Source: Nymphaea colorata (taxonomy: Eukaryota > Streptophyta > Magnoliopsida > Nymphaeales > Nymphaeaceae). Taken from it: a stretch of 25,000 nt of DNA. The stretch is taken from contig NW_022204665.1 of the NCBI RefSeq assembly GCF_008831285.2, positions 20,001 through 45,000 on the forward strand, in the 5' to 3' direction. A model generated the notes under the pieces. That model ran no database searches and was not told where the DNA came from. It saw only the letters and a program-made list of their open reading frames with translations. Shown here one piece after another: positions 1 to 12,277 of the stretch; within the stretch, counting starts at the first letter, position 1, and every line of letters begins with the position of its first letter. The translations under genes and the position numbers were made by a program.

Positions 1-2887
1 CATACAATCCCTAGGACGTGCAAACCATCACCATGCACCCTAGGAAGGTCCGTAGTCCGGGTTCGTGTCCTTAGCTATCGAGCTTTGGAGGTAACCCAAG
101 CACTACACGCCCGGAGGCAAGGCTGAAAACAAGTGCACCCGCCCTCGAATCTATAGGGTGATTCGGGTGCCTACCTGGCTGAAGCTAGTTCAGCAAGCGA
201 CCAAGGGCAAAGGCCAAAGCCCCTTGGTAATCAGCACGTCGGTCTTCGCAAGCGAGGTGCCCGTTCAAGTTGGTCTCTCCTCCTTGCTCAAGACATAGAC
301 AGCATAGTTACTGTTTTGTAATTCAGCAACTCAAGACGGGAGAAGGGATTGCACTTAGCTGGAAACGTTGGAACCCCTAGTGCTGTGATGAAGTAGGGGG
401 AGGCTAGCGCTGACACGGTGACAGCGTACACCCTTCTTCTCCCGGGATCAGCTCAGCACACGGTTGCTGGACTGCTCCTCCTTCTCAGCAATACACTCCA
501 GAAAATGAATAGAGAAGGTTACTGTCGAAATTAGCAAGGAAACGGAGTATTTCCAAGCATCGTTAGGAGACTTCACCGTGAGAACATTTTACCCCTGTTC
601 GTTGTTGAGTTTAGGGGGATGCAAGCGCCGCTTAGCCCGGCGTAAGCTATGTCTCCTAACAGGTGTAGCTGCAATCGATTAGGCCCTGCTGTCCGCAACA
701 CCTTCCACCGTTGGGCTACAATGCACTTCAAACAAGGGCGAGCAAATCACTGACAAAGGCAAAGATTAAGAGCAGAATTTCGAATGTGGAGAGGCGTCAC
801 CAGATTGAGGATTAAACCCCTGGAGCTAGACGATGAAGGGGTGAGGCAAGCTTCGATTGACGCCGAAGCACGCGCGCTGTCCTGGACAGCTTAAGCTCCC
901 TGGTTCTCTGGTGAAGGTTCTGGATTCTCAGGCTTTGCCGATCTTCCAAAAATCATTAAAAATCATCCACAGCTCGGATTGGGCTGAAATTTGGTGGGTA
1001 GCTGCCTCTGATGATTATGAAGGGACGCTCCAAAAATCACTGCAATCGGAGCCCTGTAAGGTCAAGTCGTTGAAGGCTGAAGGCGCCGAACTGTCACAGT
1101 CATCAGGCTCTGTTCAGGAACAGAACAGAACGCAGGCGAGTTCCAGAGTAGTCCGTCTTCAAAAATTCATTCCCGTTGATCCAGACACCTAAAAATCCTG
1201 AAATTTGGTTTGAAGGGAGCTGACACACCAAGGTTTGGACGCCCAGAAGATTGGGCCCAAAAAAGACCTCCTTGGGCAAGACGTTGAGCAGTTTTGGAGC
1301 TGGACGCCGCAAGGTGGAGCTCTGTTCAGGACGACAGGAAATGGTTCAGACAGCTTCGGCTTCAGATCTTCGTTCCAGTCATTTCCTTCGTCCAATGAAT
1401 GCCAGATTTCACCGGGAGACTCCTAAGACACCAAGGAAGGAACTCCCAAGAGGCCCGGCTCAGATTCGCTCTCAGGTGATAGCTCCTGGAAGGCACGCGA
1501 CGCTGCAGCAGTGTTCATCCACTCAGGCGGGTGCAGGAAGGATTCCAGAGCTTCAATCGATTCTCCGGGTGATCATTCTCAATCAAAACGTTAATCCAAG
1601 CATTAGATATCAGGAATAGAGCAAGAACAACAGATTAGAACGAAGGAGGATAGTCAGATCACCGGATTTGGTGGTTTTCCCCAAATTCTAGTGAAGATGG
1701 GGGCGCTGCCGCCGTTCGGGCGGAGATTACAGACTTCCACCGCCGTTCTTTTTCAGATTCAGGCCGTCGATCATATCTCAGTCATCCGACGTCGGATTTT
1801 GGGCCTCCTTAGCTTGAAATGTGCGTAAGGAAGTTAGGAAGGCAACCACAGTGGCCGATCGTCGAGATTGTACACCATTTTCTTCAGATTTGCAGGTTTC
1901 CAGGGACTGGTCGGCGGCAAAATTGGGGGAAACAGTCCAGGCTATTCAAACTGCGATATCTCCCTCATTTCTTGTCGGATTTGGCTCATTCCGGGTTCAT
2001 TGGTTTCGTATTGATGAGGGGAAAGTCACAGAAGCGTCGGATCATCAAAACCCCCTCTGTATTTCTTCAGATTCGCGTTTTGTCAGGGTTCAGGGACTGT
2101 TTTACAGAAACCGGTTGAAGGCTATTCCGTTTTTCGTTTTCCTTCCGATTCCTTTGCGTTTCTCCTCGATTTCTCGCAGCAATAACATTACAGAAGCAAG
2201 AGTAAACACATGCTACAGAAATCGCTTAGTCTCCCATCGATTTGAATCCCTGCTCACAGTGTTAGACGAACGGAAGGATTCCGCCCGAATGCGCTGCTCA
2301 CAGTCGTTAAAACCGATCGAACGACTCTTCAATCCAGCGACAATCGCCCGAGCTACCTTCGGTGGATTCCAAACGAGTTAGAAGCACCTCCGGCGTCAGC
2401 AGCGTTAGAGCCACCTTCTGGAACGAACGGACAACGAGAGGAAGCCGTCGGAGATCAAGGCTTACCTCTTGAAGACCGCCGGATGTCGTTTTCAGCAGGG
2501 AAGGCGTTGCTGAAACCAGCGCAGCCACATCCGCTGCTCTCCCTTGACGAACGCAGCCTCACAGCAGCTCCGTGGTCGAGCTACCAGCACTCCGATCGTC
2601 TTCTCCACGGTTCCGGCCTGGGGCTTCACAGAACCTCCGTTTTCAGCAAATGGGAGAGGAAGAACTCGCAGCCGAGCGTCCGGTGCTGGCCTCCGGCGCC
2701 AGCCCTCTGGTTGCTCGTCTTTCCGACCGCACTCCGGCGTCTTCTCCGGCCTAAGGCTTCTCAGAGATGAAGGGAGTTGCAGGTTTTGGGAGGGCAAGCA
2801 TGGCAGCCGCCCATGGTGACAAGCTCTCACACGAGAGAGAAGAAAACCCAATTCTATTATGTCAAAAAACTTAGGGTAAAAGTTCCA

Positions 2888-2913
2888 TCACTTAGCTTAT
2901 AAAGGCTAAGTGA
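2888..2913 (-). promoter_or_regulatory. Promoter core in element A 3' LTR: TATA inside a perfect palindrome
   Basis: Two perfect 9-base arms, TCACTTAGC and GCTAAGTGA, flank an 8-base loop TTATAAAG. The loop reads as a TATA-like element on both strands. In element orientation a CT-rich stretch of the kind seen near plant start sites follows about 40-60 bases downstream. The position, some 170 bases past the gag-pol stop, fits the U3/R boundary. This is the 3' LTR copy, so transcription from it would run out leftward into the flank. The TATA assignment is an inference from sequence and position. Confidence 0.5.
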
Positions 2914-3081
2914 CTCGGGACGCCCCTGAACCGTCCCGGTACAAGAGCAAAAGCTGAAATAAAACATGTACAAAGTGAATCGGTACGGCCGAGACGGCCT
3001 ACCAACAAGACTCCAACTCGGGTCTCTCTTCCGCTCCTGGGTGCTGCCTCGGTGCCTCGCCTGGGTCCTAACCCACTTCGT

Positions 3082-6000
3082 CTAGACTCGGTCTAGACGG
3101 CCTTCGTATCTGCCCGTCTCAGTTTCCTGGACTGTCTCTGTTCCGGACGCCAGGACATCCTCTGTGCCTGTCCTGTGGCTGTCCGTCCTGTCTGTCAGCT
3201 CTGTCTCTGTTCTGAACGCCTGAACGACCCCTGTTCCTGTCCTGTCCGTGCGTCCTCTGTTTGACAGTCTGGAACTCGTCAGTCTCTGTCCAGAACACCC
3301 TGTCTCCATGGTGTGTCCAGCAAGCTGAGCCCCGCGTGCTAAGTCCAGCCCACTCCGCTCGAGTACGTCTGGCTTGGCTTGGGTGGGCAGAGTGGCCTCA
3401 CCGTGTCCAAGTGCTATGGCATGAAGTCCTCCAATCGACGGGCTAGCCTCTCTCGGATCAAGTGCACGGGCTGAGTGTGGGGCTGTCATCTCGTCAACCT
3501 CCCTTGGCTGCGTAGCACCCTCGCTCGTGATCTCCTCCGCAATGGCTGGCGCGTTCGGGCTCTTGGCGTCGTCATCGGCAACCGCGGCCGTGGCCTCTCC
3601 ACGGGTAACCTCCTTTGCGTCCTGGTCTCGTGCCCTGCAAAACACGTTAGCCTCACAACAAAAGGAAGCAGGGTCAGTGGTTGCGGGTGCTTTCCCCGCT
3701 CGGCGTGGGCGCTCGGCGCCCTCATCTCTCGGCAACCTCTCGGCGGTGCGCTGGCCCACGCCACCCTCGGCCGTGCCCGGCCACCTTCGGCGCCCTTGGC
3801 CGACGCTCGCCCGGCCCGGTAGCTGGCTGCTCTCGCCCACTGGCCTAGCCTCGGCGGTGTCGTTGGCTGCTCTCGGCCAACTCGTAGGTAGCCCTGTAAC
3901 AGATCCACCCCCCTTGGATTGAGCTTGTCCCCAAGCTCTAGTCGGGAAGCGGTGGTGAACCTGATCCCATAGCTCCCATGATGTTCCACTGTCCGGCCCC
4001 TCCCACTCAACTAACACCTCATGACGCTGCTGCCCATTCCGCTGCACATGCCTATGGCGCAAGATACGATATGGCGTCGGTAACTGGGGTGGTAGAGGCT
4101 CAGTCCTCTCTGTTGGCTGCCCGTGGTGCGGTTTCAGCCTGGAGACATGGAACACGGGGTGAACCATGGCTGACTGTGGTAGAGCCAAACGATAGGCTGC
4201 CTTGCCTACCCTCTGCAAGACTGGAAAAGGCCCATAGTACCTCGGAAGGAGTTTTGAGTATGGTTGGCCCAAGAGAGATCGTTGTTTGAAGGGGAGCCTC
4301 TTGAGCCATACATAATCCCCAACTGTGAACTCCCTATCTTTTCTGCCCTTGTTATAATTCTGTCGCATACGATGTTGGGCCTTAAGGATGTTCTTCTTCA
4401 ATGAATCAAGAAGCTCGTCACGAGTTCGAAGGCTACAGTCAACCTCGTCTTCAATGGACGTGCCTCCCTCATATCTGACAATGGTGGGAGGAGGGTACCC
4501 GTATACGGCTTCGTGGGGTGTCATATCGATGGATGAGTGATGGCTGGTGTTGTAGGACCACTCAGCCCAAGACAGGTACCGAACCCATGTGTTCGGTCTA
4601 TCCCCTGCGTAGCACCGAAGATATGTCTCTAGCATGCGATTGACGATCTCACTCTGACCGTCCGTCTGTGGGTGATGCGCTGTGCTAGCTAGGAGTGTTG
4701 TCCCGGCCATCTTCAAGTATTCTTTCCAAAAGAGGCTCATGAAGATGGAGTCTCTGTCACATACAATCGACTGAGGCATACCATGAAGCTTTCCTACATG
4801 GTTGTGGTATACCTCAGCCACCATAGGCCCGTTGTAATGCCTTGGGAGTGGAGCAAAATGGCTATACTTGGATAAGCGATCCACCACCACAAGGATTGCT
4901 TCCTTGTTTTCAGATTTGGGTAGAGCGTCTATAAAGTCCATGGAGACGTCTACCCAAGGCCTCGTAGGAATAGGCAAGGGGTGCAGCAAGCCGGGAGGCT
5001 TAATAGCCTCGTATTTCTCTCTTTGGCATGTGTGGCACTGCCTCACCATTTGCCTAATGTCCGATTTGAAGCCCTCCCACCAAAACTGTCCTCTTATACG
5101 ACTGGCGGTTTTGGCCGCCCCTTCGTGCCCGGCGGAGGGTGTAGAGTGAAAATGTTCGAACAGCTCACGGATCAAAGGGGAACCCTTTGGTATCACGACC
5201 GTCCCCTTGCGACGTAACAGCCCTCTTTCATGGCTGTACAAGGGTATGCTGCCCGGATTCTGTTGGAGAGAGGAGGCTAGCAATCTAAGGCTGTCATCTT
5301 CTTGTTGTGCTGCCCGTATTCTATCCCAAAGATCGGTCTCCAAAACCGATAATGTCATCAGTTGCTCACTAAGGCGTGAGAGGGAATCGGCTGCCGTGTT
5401 ATCAGCCCCACGCTTGTATTCGATCTCAAAGTCATAGCCAAGGAGCTTGGCTAGCCACCTTTGCTGCGTTGGAGTCGATGCTCTTTGTTTCATCATGTAG
5501 CGTAGGCTGTTATGATCGGTTCTCACCTTGAATTTCCGTCCAATCAAATAGGGGCGCCACTTCTCTACAGCCATAACAATAGCTAGAAGTTCCTTTTCGT
5601 AGGTAGAGAGTGGCTTTGCCCTTTGAGTAAGAGCCTTAGACATGAAGGCTATCGGGTGGCCAGATTGGCTAAGAACGGCTCCCACACCCGTGTCACTAGC
5701 ATCGGTCTCCACCAAGAACTTTTGGGTAAAATCTGGAAGTGTCAACACCGGGGCTGCTAGCATTGCTGCCTTCAACTGGTCGAAGGCTCTACGGGACTGG
5801 TCAGTCCAAACGAACATGCCCTTCTTCAACATTTTCGTCAAGGGCGAAGCTATCGTCCCGTAGCCTTGTATAAAGCGTCGATAGTACCCCGTGAGGCCCA
5901 AAAATCCTCTCAGCCCTCTAGTGTCCTTGGGAACTGGCCATCTGGTCATGGCGTGAAGCTTCTCGGGGTCTGCCCGTACCCCCTCTTTGGACACAATATG

Positions 6001-8781
6001 TCCAAGATAGCCGATGGAGTCCTGCCCGAAATTACATTTTGATCGTTTGGCATAGAGGGTATTTTCTCGCAGAATTTGGAGGACTCGTCTGAGGTGCTTG
6101 GCATGCTGATCTATATCCTTACTGTACACAAGGATATCATCGAAGAACACCAACACAAAGTCGCGAAGATGACATCTGAATAAATCGTTCATACATCGCT
6201 GAAAAGTCGCCGGTGCGTTGGTGAGCCCAAACGGCATCACGAGGAACTCGTAGTGGCCGTCGTGTGTACGGAAGGCTGTTTTGTATATGTCCCTTTCTTC
6301 CATCCGTATTTGATGATAACCAGCACGTAGGTCCAGCTTTGAGAAGATGGAGGACCCGGCAAGCTCATCCAATAACTCGTCTATCACCGGAATTGGATGA
6401 CGATCCTTGATGGTGGCGTCATTAAGTGCTCTATAATCGACGCAAAACCGCCAAGACCCATCTTTTTTCTTCACAAGGAGGACCGGGGAGGAGAAGGGGC
6501 TTGCACTCGGTCTTATGATTCCTCCTTCTATCATTTCCTTCACCAAGCGTTCAATCTCAGCCTTTTGAGTGAACCCATATCGATAGGGTCTCACATTGAT
6601 GGGCTCCGTGCCGTTTGACATGTTAATTTGGTGATCGTAGGAGCGTTTGGGTGGCAAACCAGACGGCTCTTCAAATAAATCAATGAAATCTTTCAACACA
6701 TGCTGAATTTCGATGGGAACTATTTCTGTTGGCTCTTCCTTGGCTGGCACATCCGTGGCCATAGCCACTAACCAAAATGCGGGCTGCTGAGCCACTAACG
6801 CCTTGAGGGCTGCCCGTGGCTTCACGCTTGAGTTCATGGCTGTCAACGTGACTCTTTCCTCATCGCCATCTTTCGTGAAACTCATTCGGAGGTTAGCAAA
6901 GTCCCAATGGATTACACCCAAGGTTTCCAGCCATTGAATGCCTAACACTATGTCGACTCCTCCAAGAGGTAAAACAAACACGTCCACCTTGAAGGGCACC
7001 TTGTTCATCACAAGTTCTAGGTCTTTGCACCTTCCTTCGCAAGGGAGCTTGGACCCATCGCCTACCATAACTGTAAACGGAGCTTGAGGCTCAATGCGGC
7101 ATCCCAGCTTGTTAGCCACTTCTAGACTCATGAAATTATGAGTGGCCCCCGAGTCTAGGAGGACTACAAGTCTGGTTTGGTTGACATACCCTCTAACTCT
7201 CATTGCTTTGGCTTTACTAGGGTCGGTCAAGGAGTGGCAAGACGTTTCCTCTCCAATGGCTGCCTCAACTAAGACTACCGGTGGAACCTCATCCTCACTA
7301 GAATCATCATCGGTGGGTGGTTCCTCATCATCCTCAAGAACTGCATACAGCCGTTTCTTTTTGCACTCATGGCCCTTGTGCCATTTTTCTTCACAATTAT
7401 AACATAGCCCTTGCTGAAATCGTCGGTCTCTTTCTTCCTTGGTGATGTAAGTGACCTTGCGTGGGGGATGTTGGGGTGGGGGTGTAGCCTTCTTCTTGAA
7501 GTTCGCTTTGGAGTGAATGAGGGTTCTGGCCCGATGTGGGTCATACCCTTTTGCATCCTTCCTTATGGCACGTTTAAGCTCCATTTTCTCTTCTTTATCC
7601 CTAGCCACCTTCATGCAAATTCGAAGGTCTCTTGACTCTTGCGTTTGAACGGCTAGACGGATTTCTGGTTGTAATCCAGCAATAAAGGCCCCCACGAGGG
7701 CATCTTCATTCCAGTCCTCCACGAGACATGACAACCTCTCAAACTGATCTTGGTATTCAAGCACCGTCCCCGTTTGTTTAAGGCTGTTTAACTGAACATT
7801 GAAGTCGCGTTGGCTGGCCCTCTCAAACCTCTCTATCAAACCGGCTCTAAACTGGTCCCATCCTTGGTTTGGCGTCTTCCTCATGGTATATTGATACCAA
7901 TGAAGGGCATTGTCCTCGAAATACATCATAGCTCGGTCGATTTTCTGTTCATGGGCAACTCGTTGGCATTGGAAATACTTCTCAACTTTGCATACCCAAT
8001 CACGAACTTTGGTCCCATTGAACGTCGGGCATTCCATGCGGGGAAGAGGCAAGGGTGCCTCATCACGTGGTCTCTCTTGTCTGCCCCTTCGCATCATTCC
8101 TCTACGTGGGAGCTGCCCTCGCACGTAAGGATAGCCTCCATCATCGTAGAAGCCTTCCTCGTCTTCTTCTAGTTCATCCGACTCGGTATGTGGTTCATGG
8201 CGTCCTCTCCTCTCGGGCTGGGGTCTTAGTGGCCTAACTACCCCTTGTCTTTGCTCATGACCCTCTTCTCCAGCTGGCCTAGGAGGAGGATGGAATGTAT
8301 TTCTGTTTTCCTCCCCTCGTGGTGAAGGCCGACCCTCTCCTACAAGAGTGGTTCCTCCACTAGGTGCTCCCGTGGCTTGTGAGATGAGTTGTTGAAGCCC
8401 TTTTAGTAAATCCGGGACACTTAGGGGGTTGGTTTCTTTAGGCCTCTCTTGAGAAGTGCTGGGTGAGTTCGGACGGGCAGGTTGGGGAATAGGGCCCGGG
8501 CCATGTACCGAGGCCCCTTGTGATCTCCTTTCAATGCGATCCAACCTCTCACTTTGGGCTCTCATTTCTTCTTGGTTATGAGCTAATCGCTCATGTATGA
8601 TTTGGGTTTCTTTCATGAATGCCGCCTGCTGGGCTGTAAGCTGCTGTATAGACGTTATTAAAGTGCTTAAATCAGCTGAAGGAAGTGCGAGATGAGGTTC
8701 TACATGAGCTGCGGTGGTTCCTTCCTCAACTATTTCAGTTTCCTCAACTTCTCTAACCGGCTGCTTCTCCTTGCGCCCCAT
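3082..8781 (-). CDS. gag-pol: Element A gag-pol polyprotein (1899 aa)
   Basis: One uninterrupted ORF encodes all the proteins a Gypsy element needs to package, copy and insert itself. The open frame extends upstream to a TTG at 8805, but the first ATG is at 8781, which I take as the start. Residue numbers are from that ATG. A predicted coiled coil lies near 40-90, then a Pro/Arg-rich and acidic linker, and the gag core at about 250-400. The knuckle CX2CX7HXC is at 460-473. The aspartic protease motif DSGA is at 543-546. Reverse transcriptase has Asp817 and FFDD at 879-882. RNase H has Asp1027 in TDAS and a later RTDH. Integrase has H-x6-H-x29-C-x2-C, then Asp1282, Asp1342 and Glu1378 with exactly 35 residues between the last two, and GPF at 1517-1519. 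A chromodomain-like segment near 1570-1612 has EWEG and TSWE but lacks some aromatic-cage positions. The last 272 residues are encoded inside the 3' LTR and resemble nothing I know; they are Arg/Glu/Thr/Ala-rich. No frameshift or stop is seen. Confidence 0.95.
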   Translation of the reverse strand: MGRKEKQPVREVEETEIVEEGTTAAHVEPHLALPSADLSTLITSIQQLTAQQAAFMKETQIIHERLAHNQEEMRAQSERLDRIERRSQGASVHGPGPIPQPARPNSPSTSQERPKETNPLSVPDLLKGLQQLISQATGAPSGGTTLVGEGRPSPRGEENRNTFHPPPRPAGEEGHEQRQGVVRPLRPQPERRGRHEPHTESDELEEDEEGFYDDGGYPYVRGQLPRRGMMRRGRQERPRDEAPLPLPRMECPTFNGTKVRDWVCKVEKYFQCQRVAHEQKIDRAMMYFEDNALHWYQYTMRKTPNQGWDQFRAGLIERFERASQRDFNVQLNSLKQTGTVLEYQDQFERLSCLVEDWNEDALVGAFIAGLQPEIRLAVQTQESRDLRICMKVARDKEEKMELKRAIRKDAKGYDPHRARTLIHSKANFKKKATPPPQHPPRKVTYITKEERDRRFQQGLCYNCEEKWHKGHECKKKRLYAVLEDDEEPPTDDDSSEDEVPPVVLVEAAIGEETSCHSLTDPSKAKAMRVRGYVNQTRLVVLLDSGATHNFMSLEVANKLGCRIEPQAPFTVMVGDGSKLPCEGRCKDLELVMNKVPFKVDVFVLPLGGVDIVLGIQWLETLGVIHWDFANLRMSFTKDGDEERVTLTAMNSSVKPRAALKALVAQQPAFWLVAMATDVPAKEEPTEIVPIEIQHVLKDFIDLFEEPSGLPPKRSYDHQINMSNGTEPINVRPYRYGFTQKAEIERLVKEMIEGGIIRPSASPFSSPVLLVKKKDGSWRFCVDYRALNDATIKDRHPIPVIDELLDELAGSSIFSKLDLRAGYHQIRMEERDIYKTAFRTHDGHYEFLVMPFGLTNAPATFQRCMNDLFRCHLRDFVLVFFDDILVYSKDIDQHAKHLRRVLQILRENTLYAKRSKCNFGQDSIGYLGHIVSKEGVRADPEKLHAMTRWPVPKDTRGLRGFLGLTGYYRRFIQGYGTIASPLTKMLKKGMFVWTDQSRRAFDQLKAAMLAAPVLTLPDFTQKFLVETDASDTGVGAVLSQSGHPIAFMSKALTQRAKPLSTYEKELLAIVMAVEKWRPYLIGRKFKVRTDHNSLRYMMKQRASTPTQQRWLAKLLGYDFEIEYKRGADNTAADSLSRLSEQLMTLSVLETDLWDRIRAAQQEDDSLRLLASSLQQNPGSIPLYSHERGLLRRKGTVVIPKGSPLIRELFEHFHSTPSAGHEGAAKTASRIRGQFWWEGFKSDIRQMVRQCHTCQREKYEAIKPPGLLHPLPIPTRPWVDVSMDFIDALPKSENKEAILVVVDRLSKYSHFAPLPRHYNGPMVAEVYHNHVGKLHGMPQSIVCDRDSIFMSLFWKEYLKMAGTTLLASTAHHPQTDGQSEIVNRMLETYLRCYAGDRPNTWVRYLSWAEWSYNTSHHSSIDMTPHEAVYGYPPPTIVRYEGGTSIEDEVDCSLRTRDELLDSLKKNILKAQHRMRQNYNKGRKDREFTVGDYVWLKRLPFKQRSLLGQPYSKLLPRYYGPFPVLQRVGKAAYRLALPQSAMVHPVFHVSRLKPHHGQPTERTEPLPPQLPTPYRILRHRHVQRNGQQRHEVLVEWEGPDSGTSWELWDQVHHRFPTRAWGQAQSKGGGSVTGLPTSWPRAANDTAEARPVGESSQLPGRASVGQGRRRWPGTAEGGVGQRTAERLPRDEGAERPRRAGKAPATTDPASFCCEANVFCRARDQDAKEVTRGEATAAVADDDAKSPNAPAIAEEITSEGATQPREVDEMTAPHSARALDPREASPSIGGLHAIALGHGEATLPTQAKPDVLERSGLDLARGAQLAGHTMETGCSGQRLTSSRLSNRGRTDRTGTGVVQAFRTETELTDRTDSHRTGTEDVLASGTETVQETETGRYEGRLDRV
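3132..3340. repeat. Imperfect 69-79 bp tandem repeat inside the coding tail of element A
   Basis: Three degenerate copies of a CTGT-rich unit begin near 3132, 3201 and 3280. The same block is present in the other LTR near 12328, 12397 and 12476. On the minus strand it encodes the end of the gag-pol tail, where Arg-Thr-Gly-Thr and Thr-Glu-Thr motifs recur. The third copy is the most diverged. Confidence 0.6.
3902..3915 (-). promoter_or_regulatory. Element A polypurine tract
   Basis: On the minus strand this reads AAGGGGGGTGGATC and abuts the TGTTACA start of the 3' LTR. It would prime plus-strand DNA synthesis. It is also in frame within gag-pol, encoding Lys-Gly-Gly-Gly-Ser, so the coding sequence passes through it. 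Element B has a matching GGGTGGATC at its own 3' LTR edge. Confidence 0.85.
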
Positions 8782-8893
8782 GACTGGGATGAACCCTCTA
8801 TTCAAGACCGAATTTCAGAAGATTAAGCTGCTCAAAACCGTAACTCTTTGCTGCCTTAGCTGACCAAATCTGAACAAGAAAACACACTAAGCC
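8782..8893 (-). other. Element A untranslated leader between PBS and gag
   Basis: About 110 bases separate the PBS from the gag ATG. In element orientation a pyrimidine-rich run ending TTCTTGTTCAG (G at 8870) makes a good splice-acceptor candidate, 88 bases before the ATG. No other gene or RNA is visible here. Confidence 0.5.
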
Positions 8894-11661
8894 GCTCTGA
8901 TACCAAACTGTTACATCCGCCCTTGTAGCGCCTCAAAGCCGCCGACGAACGTAATCTCCCAAGACCTCTTAGTGGTAATGTAGCTGGCCCAAGATTGGCC
9001 TTACAAAATTTCAACCCCGGCTGGACACAATCCCAGCTCAAATGCCCTTGGGTAAGGATACAAGGAATGGTTTACCCTTTGCTAAACTAGGTCTGAACCT
9101 ACTACAACAAGTTGGGTTCGAGGCCGTACAAGCGTAGCGTACAACAATAGCTCATTCCTCACTCAATCCAGCATTCATCATTCGTATCAAACCATTCATA
9201 CAATCCCTAGGACGTGCAAACCATCACCATGCACCCTAGGAAGGTCCGTAGTCCGGGTTCGTGTCCTTAGCTATCGAGCTTTGGAGGTAACCCAAGCACT
9301 ACACGCCCGGAGGCAAGGCTGAAAACAAGTGCACCCGCCCTCGAATCTATAGGGTGATTCGGGTGCCTACCTGGCTGAAGCTAGTTCAGCAAGCGACCAA
9401 GGGCAAAGGCCAAAGCCCCTTGGTAATCAGCACGTCGGTCTTCGCAAGCGAGGTGCCCGTTCAAGTTGGTCTCTCCTCCTTGCTCAAGACATAGACAGCA
9501 TAGTTACTGTTTTGTAATTCAGCAACTCAAGACGGGAGAAGGGATTGCACTTAGCTGGAAACGTTGGAACCCCTAGTGCTGTGATGAAGTAGGGGGAGGC
9601 TAGCGCTGACACGGTGACAGCGTACACCCTTCTTCTCCCGGGATCAGCTCAGCACACGGTTGCTGGACTGCTCCTCCTTCTCAGCAATACACTCCAGAAA
9701 ATGAATAGAGAAGGTTACTGTCGAAATTAGCAAGGAAACGGAGTATTTCCAAGCATCGTTAGGAGACTTCACCGTGAGAACATTTTACCCCTGTTCGTTG
9801 TTGAGTTTAGGGGGATGCAAGCGCCGCTTAGCCCGGCGTAAGCTATGTCTCCTAACAGGTGTAGCTGCAATCGATTAGGCCCTGCTGTCCGCAACACCTT
9901 CCACCGTTGGGCTACAATGCACTTCAAACAAGGGCGAGCAAATCACTGACAAAGGCAAAGATTAAGAGCAGAATTTCGAATGTGGAGAGGCGTCACCAGA
10001 TTGAGGATTAAACCCCTGGAGCTAGACGATGAAGGGGTGAGGCAAGCTTCGATTGACGCCGAAGCACGCGCGCTGTCCTGGACAGCTTAAGCTCCCTGGT
10101 TCTCTGGTGAAGGTTCTGGATTCTCAGGCTTTGCCGATCTTCCAAAAATCATTAAAAATCATCCACAGCTCGGATTGGGCTGAAATTTGGTGGGTAGCTG
10201 CCTCTGATGATTATGAAGGGACGCTCCAAAAATCACTGCAATCGGAGCCCTGTAAGGTCAAGTCGTTGAAGGCTGAAGGCGCCGAACTGTCACAGTCATC
10301 AGGCTCTGTTCAGGAACAGAACAGAACGCAGGCGAGTTCCAGAGTAGTCCGTCTTCAAAAATTCATTCCCGTTGATCCAGACACCCAAAAATCCTGAAAT
10401 TTGGTTTGAAGGGAGCTGACACACCAAGGTTTGGACGCCCAGAAGATTGGGCCCAAACAAGACCTCCTTGGGCAAGACGTTGAGCAGTTTTGGAGCTGGA
10501 CGCCGCAAGGTGGAGCTCTGTTCAGGACGACAGGAAATGGTTCAGACAGCTTCGGCTTCAGATCTTCGTTCCAGTCATTTCCTTCGTCCAATGAATGCCA
10601 GATTTCACCGGGAGACTCCTAAGACACCAAGGAAGGAACTCCCAAGAGGCCCGGCTCAGATTCGCTCTCAGGTGATAGCTCCTGGAAGGCACGCGACGCT
10701 GCAGCAGTGTTCATCCACTCAGGCGGGTGCAGGAAGGATTCCAGAGCTTCAATCGATTCTCCGGGTGATCATTCTCAATCAAAACGTTAATCCAAGCATT
10801 AGATATCAGGAATAGAGCAAGAACAACAGATTAGAACGAAGGAGGATAGTCAGATCACCGGATTTGGTGGTTTTCCCCAAATTCTAGTGAAGATGGGGGC
10901 GCTGCCGCCGTTCGGGCGGAGATTACAGACTTCCACCGCCGTTCTTTTTCAGATTCAGGCCGTCGATCATATCTCAGTCATCCGACGTCGGATTTTGGGC
11001 CTCCTTAGCTTGAAATGTGCGTAAGGAAGTTAGGAAGGCAACCACAGTGGCCGATCGTCGAGATTGTACACCATTTTCTTCAGATTTGCAGGTTTCCAGG
11101 GACTGGTCGGCGGCAAAATTGGGGGAAACAGTCCAGGCTATTCAAACTGCGATATCTCCCTCATTTCTTGTCGGATTTGGCTCATTCCAGGTTCATTGGT
11201 TTCGTATTGATGAGGGGAAAGTCACAGAAGCGTCGGATCATCAAAACCCCCTCTGTATTTCTTCAGATTCGCGTTTTGTCAGGGTTCAGGGACTGTTTTA
11301 CAGAAACCGGTTGAAGGCTATTCCGTTTTTCGTTTTCCTTCCGATTCCTTTGCGTTTCTCCTCGATTTCTCGCAGCAATAACATTACAGAAGCAAGAGTA
11401 AACACATGCTACAGAAATCGCTTAGTCTCCCATCGATTTGAATCCCTGCTCACAGTGTTAGACGAACGGAAGGATTCCGCCCGAATGCGCTGCTCACAGT
11501 CGTTAAAACCGATCGAACGACTCTTCAATCCAGCGACAATCGCCCGAGCTACCTTCGGTGGATTCCAAACGAGTTAGAAGCACCTCCGGCGTCAGCAGCG
11601 TTAGAGCCACCTTCTGGAACGAACGGACAACGAGAGGAAGCCGTCGGAGATCAAGGCTTAC
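8870..11661 (-). other. Candidate leader intron of element A
   Basis: In element orientation the 5' LTR contains AAGAG|GTAAGCC, a strong plant donor with the first intron base at 11661. A pyrimidine-rich acceptor ends in CAG at 8870, before gag. The intron would be 2792 bases and would remove most of the leader and the PBS. Element B has the same AGAG|GTAAGC donor at a comparable distance from its TATA box. Exon 1 would still hold at least two short upstream ORFs, beginning just after the CT-rich stretch. No transcript data are available, so this is an inference. Confidence 0.4.
8894..8905 (-). promoter_or_regulatory. Element A primer binding site (initiator tRNA-Met)
   Basis: On the minus strand the 12 bases read TGGTATCAGAGC, complementary to the 3' end of plant initiator tRNA-Met including CCA. 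It lies 3 bases from the 5' LTR edge at 8909, the same spacing as in element B. It starts minus-strand cDNA synthesis. Confidence 0.92.
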
Positions 11662-12083
11662 CTCTTGAAGACCGCCGGATGTCGTTTTCAGCAGGGAAGG
11701 CGTTGCTGAAACCAGCGCAGCCACATCCGCTGCTCTCCCTTGACGAACGCAGCCTCACAGCAGCTCCGTGGTCGAGCTACCAGCACTCCGATCGTCTTCT
11801 CCACGGTTCCGGCCTGGGGCTTCACAGAACCTCCGTTTTCAGCAAATGGGAGAGGAAGAACTCGCAGCCGAGCGTCCGGTGCTGGCCTCCGGCGCCAGCC
11901 CTCTGGTTGCTCGTCTTTCCGACCGCACTCCGGCGTCTTCTCCGGCCTAAGGCTTCTCAGAGATGAAGGGAGTTGCAGGTTTTGGGAGGGCAAGCATGGC
12001 AGCCGCCCATGGTGACAAGCTCTCACACGAGAGAGAAGAAAACCCAATTCTATTATGTCAAAAAACTTAGGGTAAAAGTTCCA

Positions 12084-12109
12084 TCACTTAGCTTATAAAG
12101 GCTAAGTGA
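12084..12109 (-). promoter_or_regulatory. Promoter core in element A 5' LTR (TATA in palindrome)
   Basis: This is the identical copy of the 26-base palindrome at 2888-2913, in the LTR that would drive element A. Transcription would run leftward, with the start roughly at 12040-12065. Element B sits about 1 kb upstream of it, so the core itself is undisturbed, though upstream control sequences might be replaced by B. Confidence 0.5.
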
Positions 12110-12277
12110 CTCGGGACGCCCCTGAACCGTCCCGGTACAAGAGCAAAAGCTGAAATAAAACATGTACAAAGTGAATCGGTACGGCCGAGACGGCCTACCA
12201 ACAAGACTCCAACTCGGGTCTCTCTTCCGCTCCTGGGTGCTGCCTCGGTGCCTCGCCTGGGTCCTAACCCACTTCGT

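Larger units (their letters stand above)
1..3901 (-). repeat. Element A 3' LTR (partial; left LTR)
   Basis: This copy matches 9197-13088 base for base except at three positions I could find: T1190/C10386, A1262/C10458 and G1993/A11189. The boundary at 3901 is set by the terminal TGTAACA next to the polypurine tract. In element orientation U3 starts at 3901, holds the last 272 codons of gag-pol (stop at 3082-3084), then the promoter palindrome at 2888-2913. The remaining stretch, about 2870 down to 1 and beyond, would be R plus U5: a long leader without a convincing gene. Several open frames on either strand (for example 1821-2381 plus, 186 codons) have no recognisable product. Compared with most Gypsy elements, 4.2 kb is a very long LTR. 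Confidence 0.95.

Noticed and set aside
1821-2381. 186-codon plus-strand ORF in element A LTR, repeated at 11017-11577
   Set aside because: It is antisense to the element, has no recognisable domain, and is duplicated only because LTRs are. The overlapping 99-codon frame in another phase is just as open, as expected by chance in GC-rich DNA.
3486-4010. 174-codon minus-strand ORF overlapping the end of gag-pol in element A
   Set aside because: It is a frame shadow over the chromodomain end and LTR coding tail. The gag-pol frame carries the conserved motifs.
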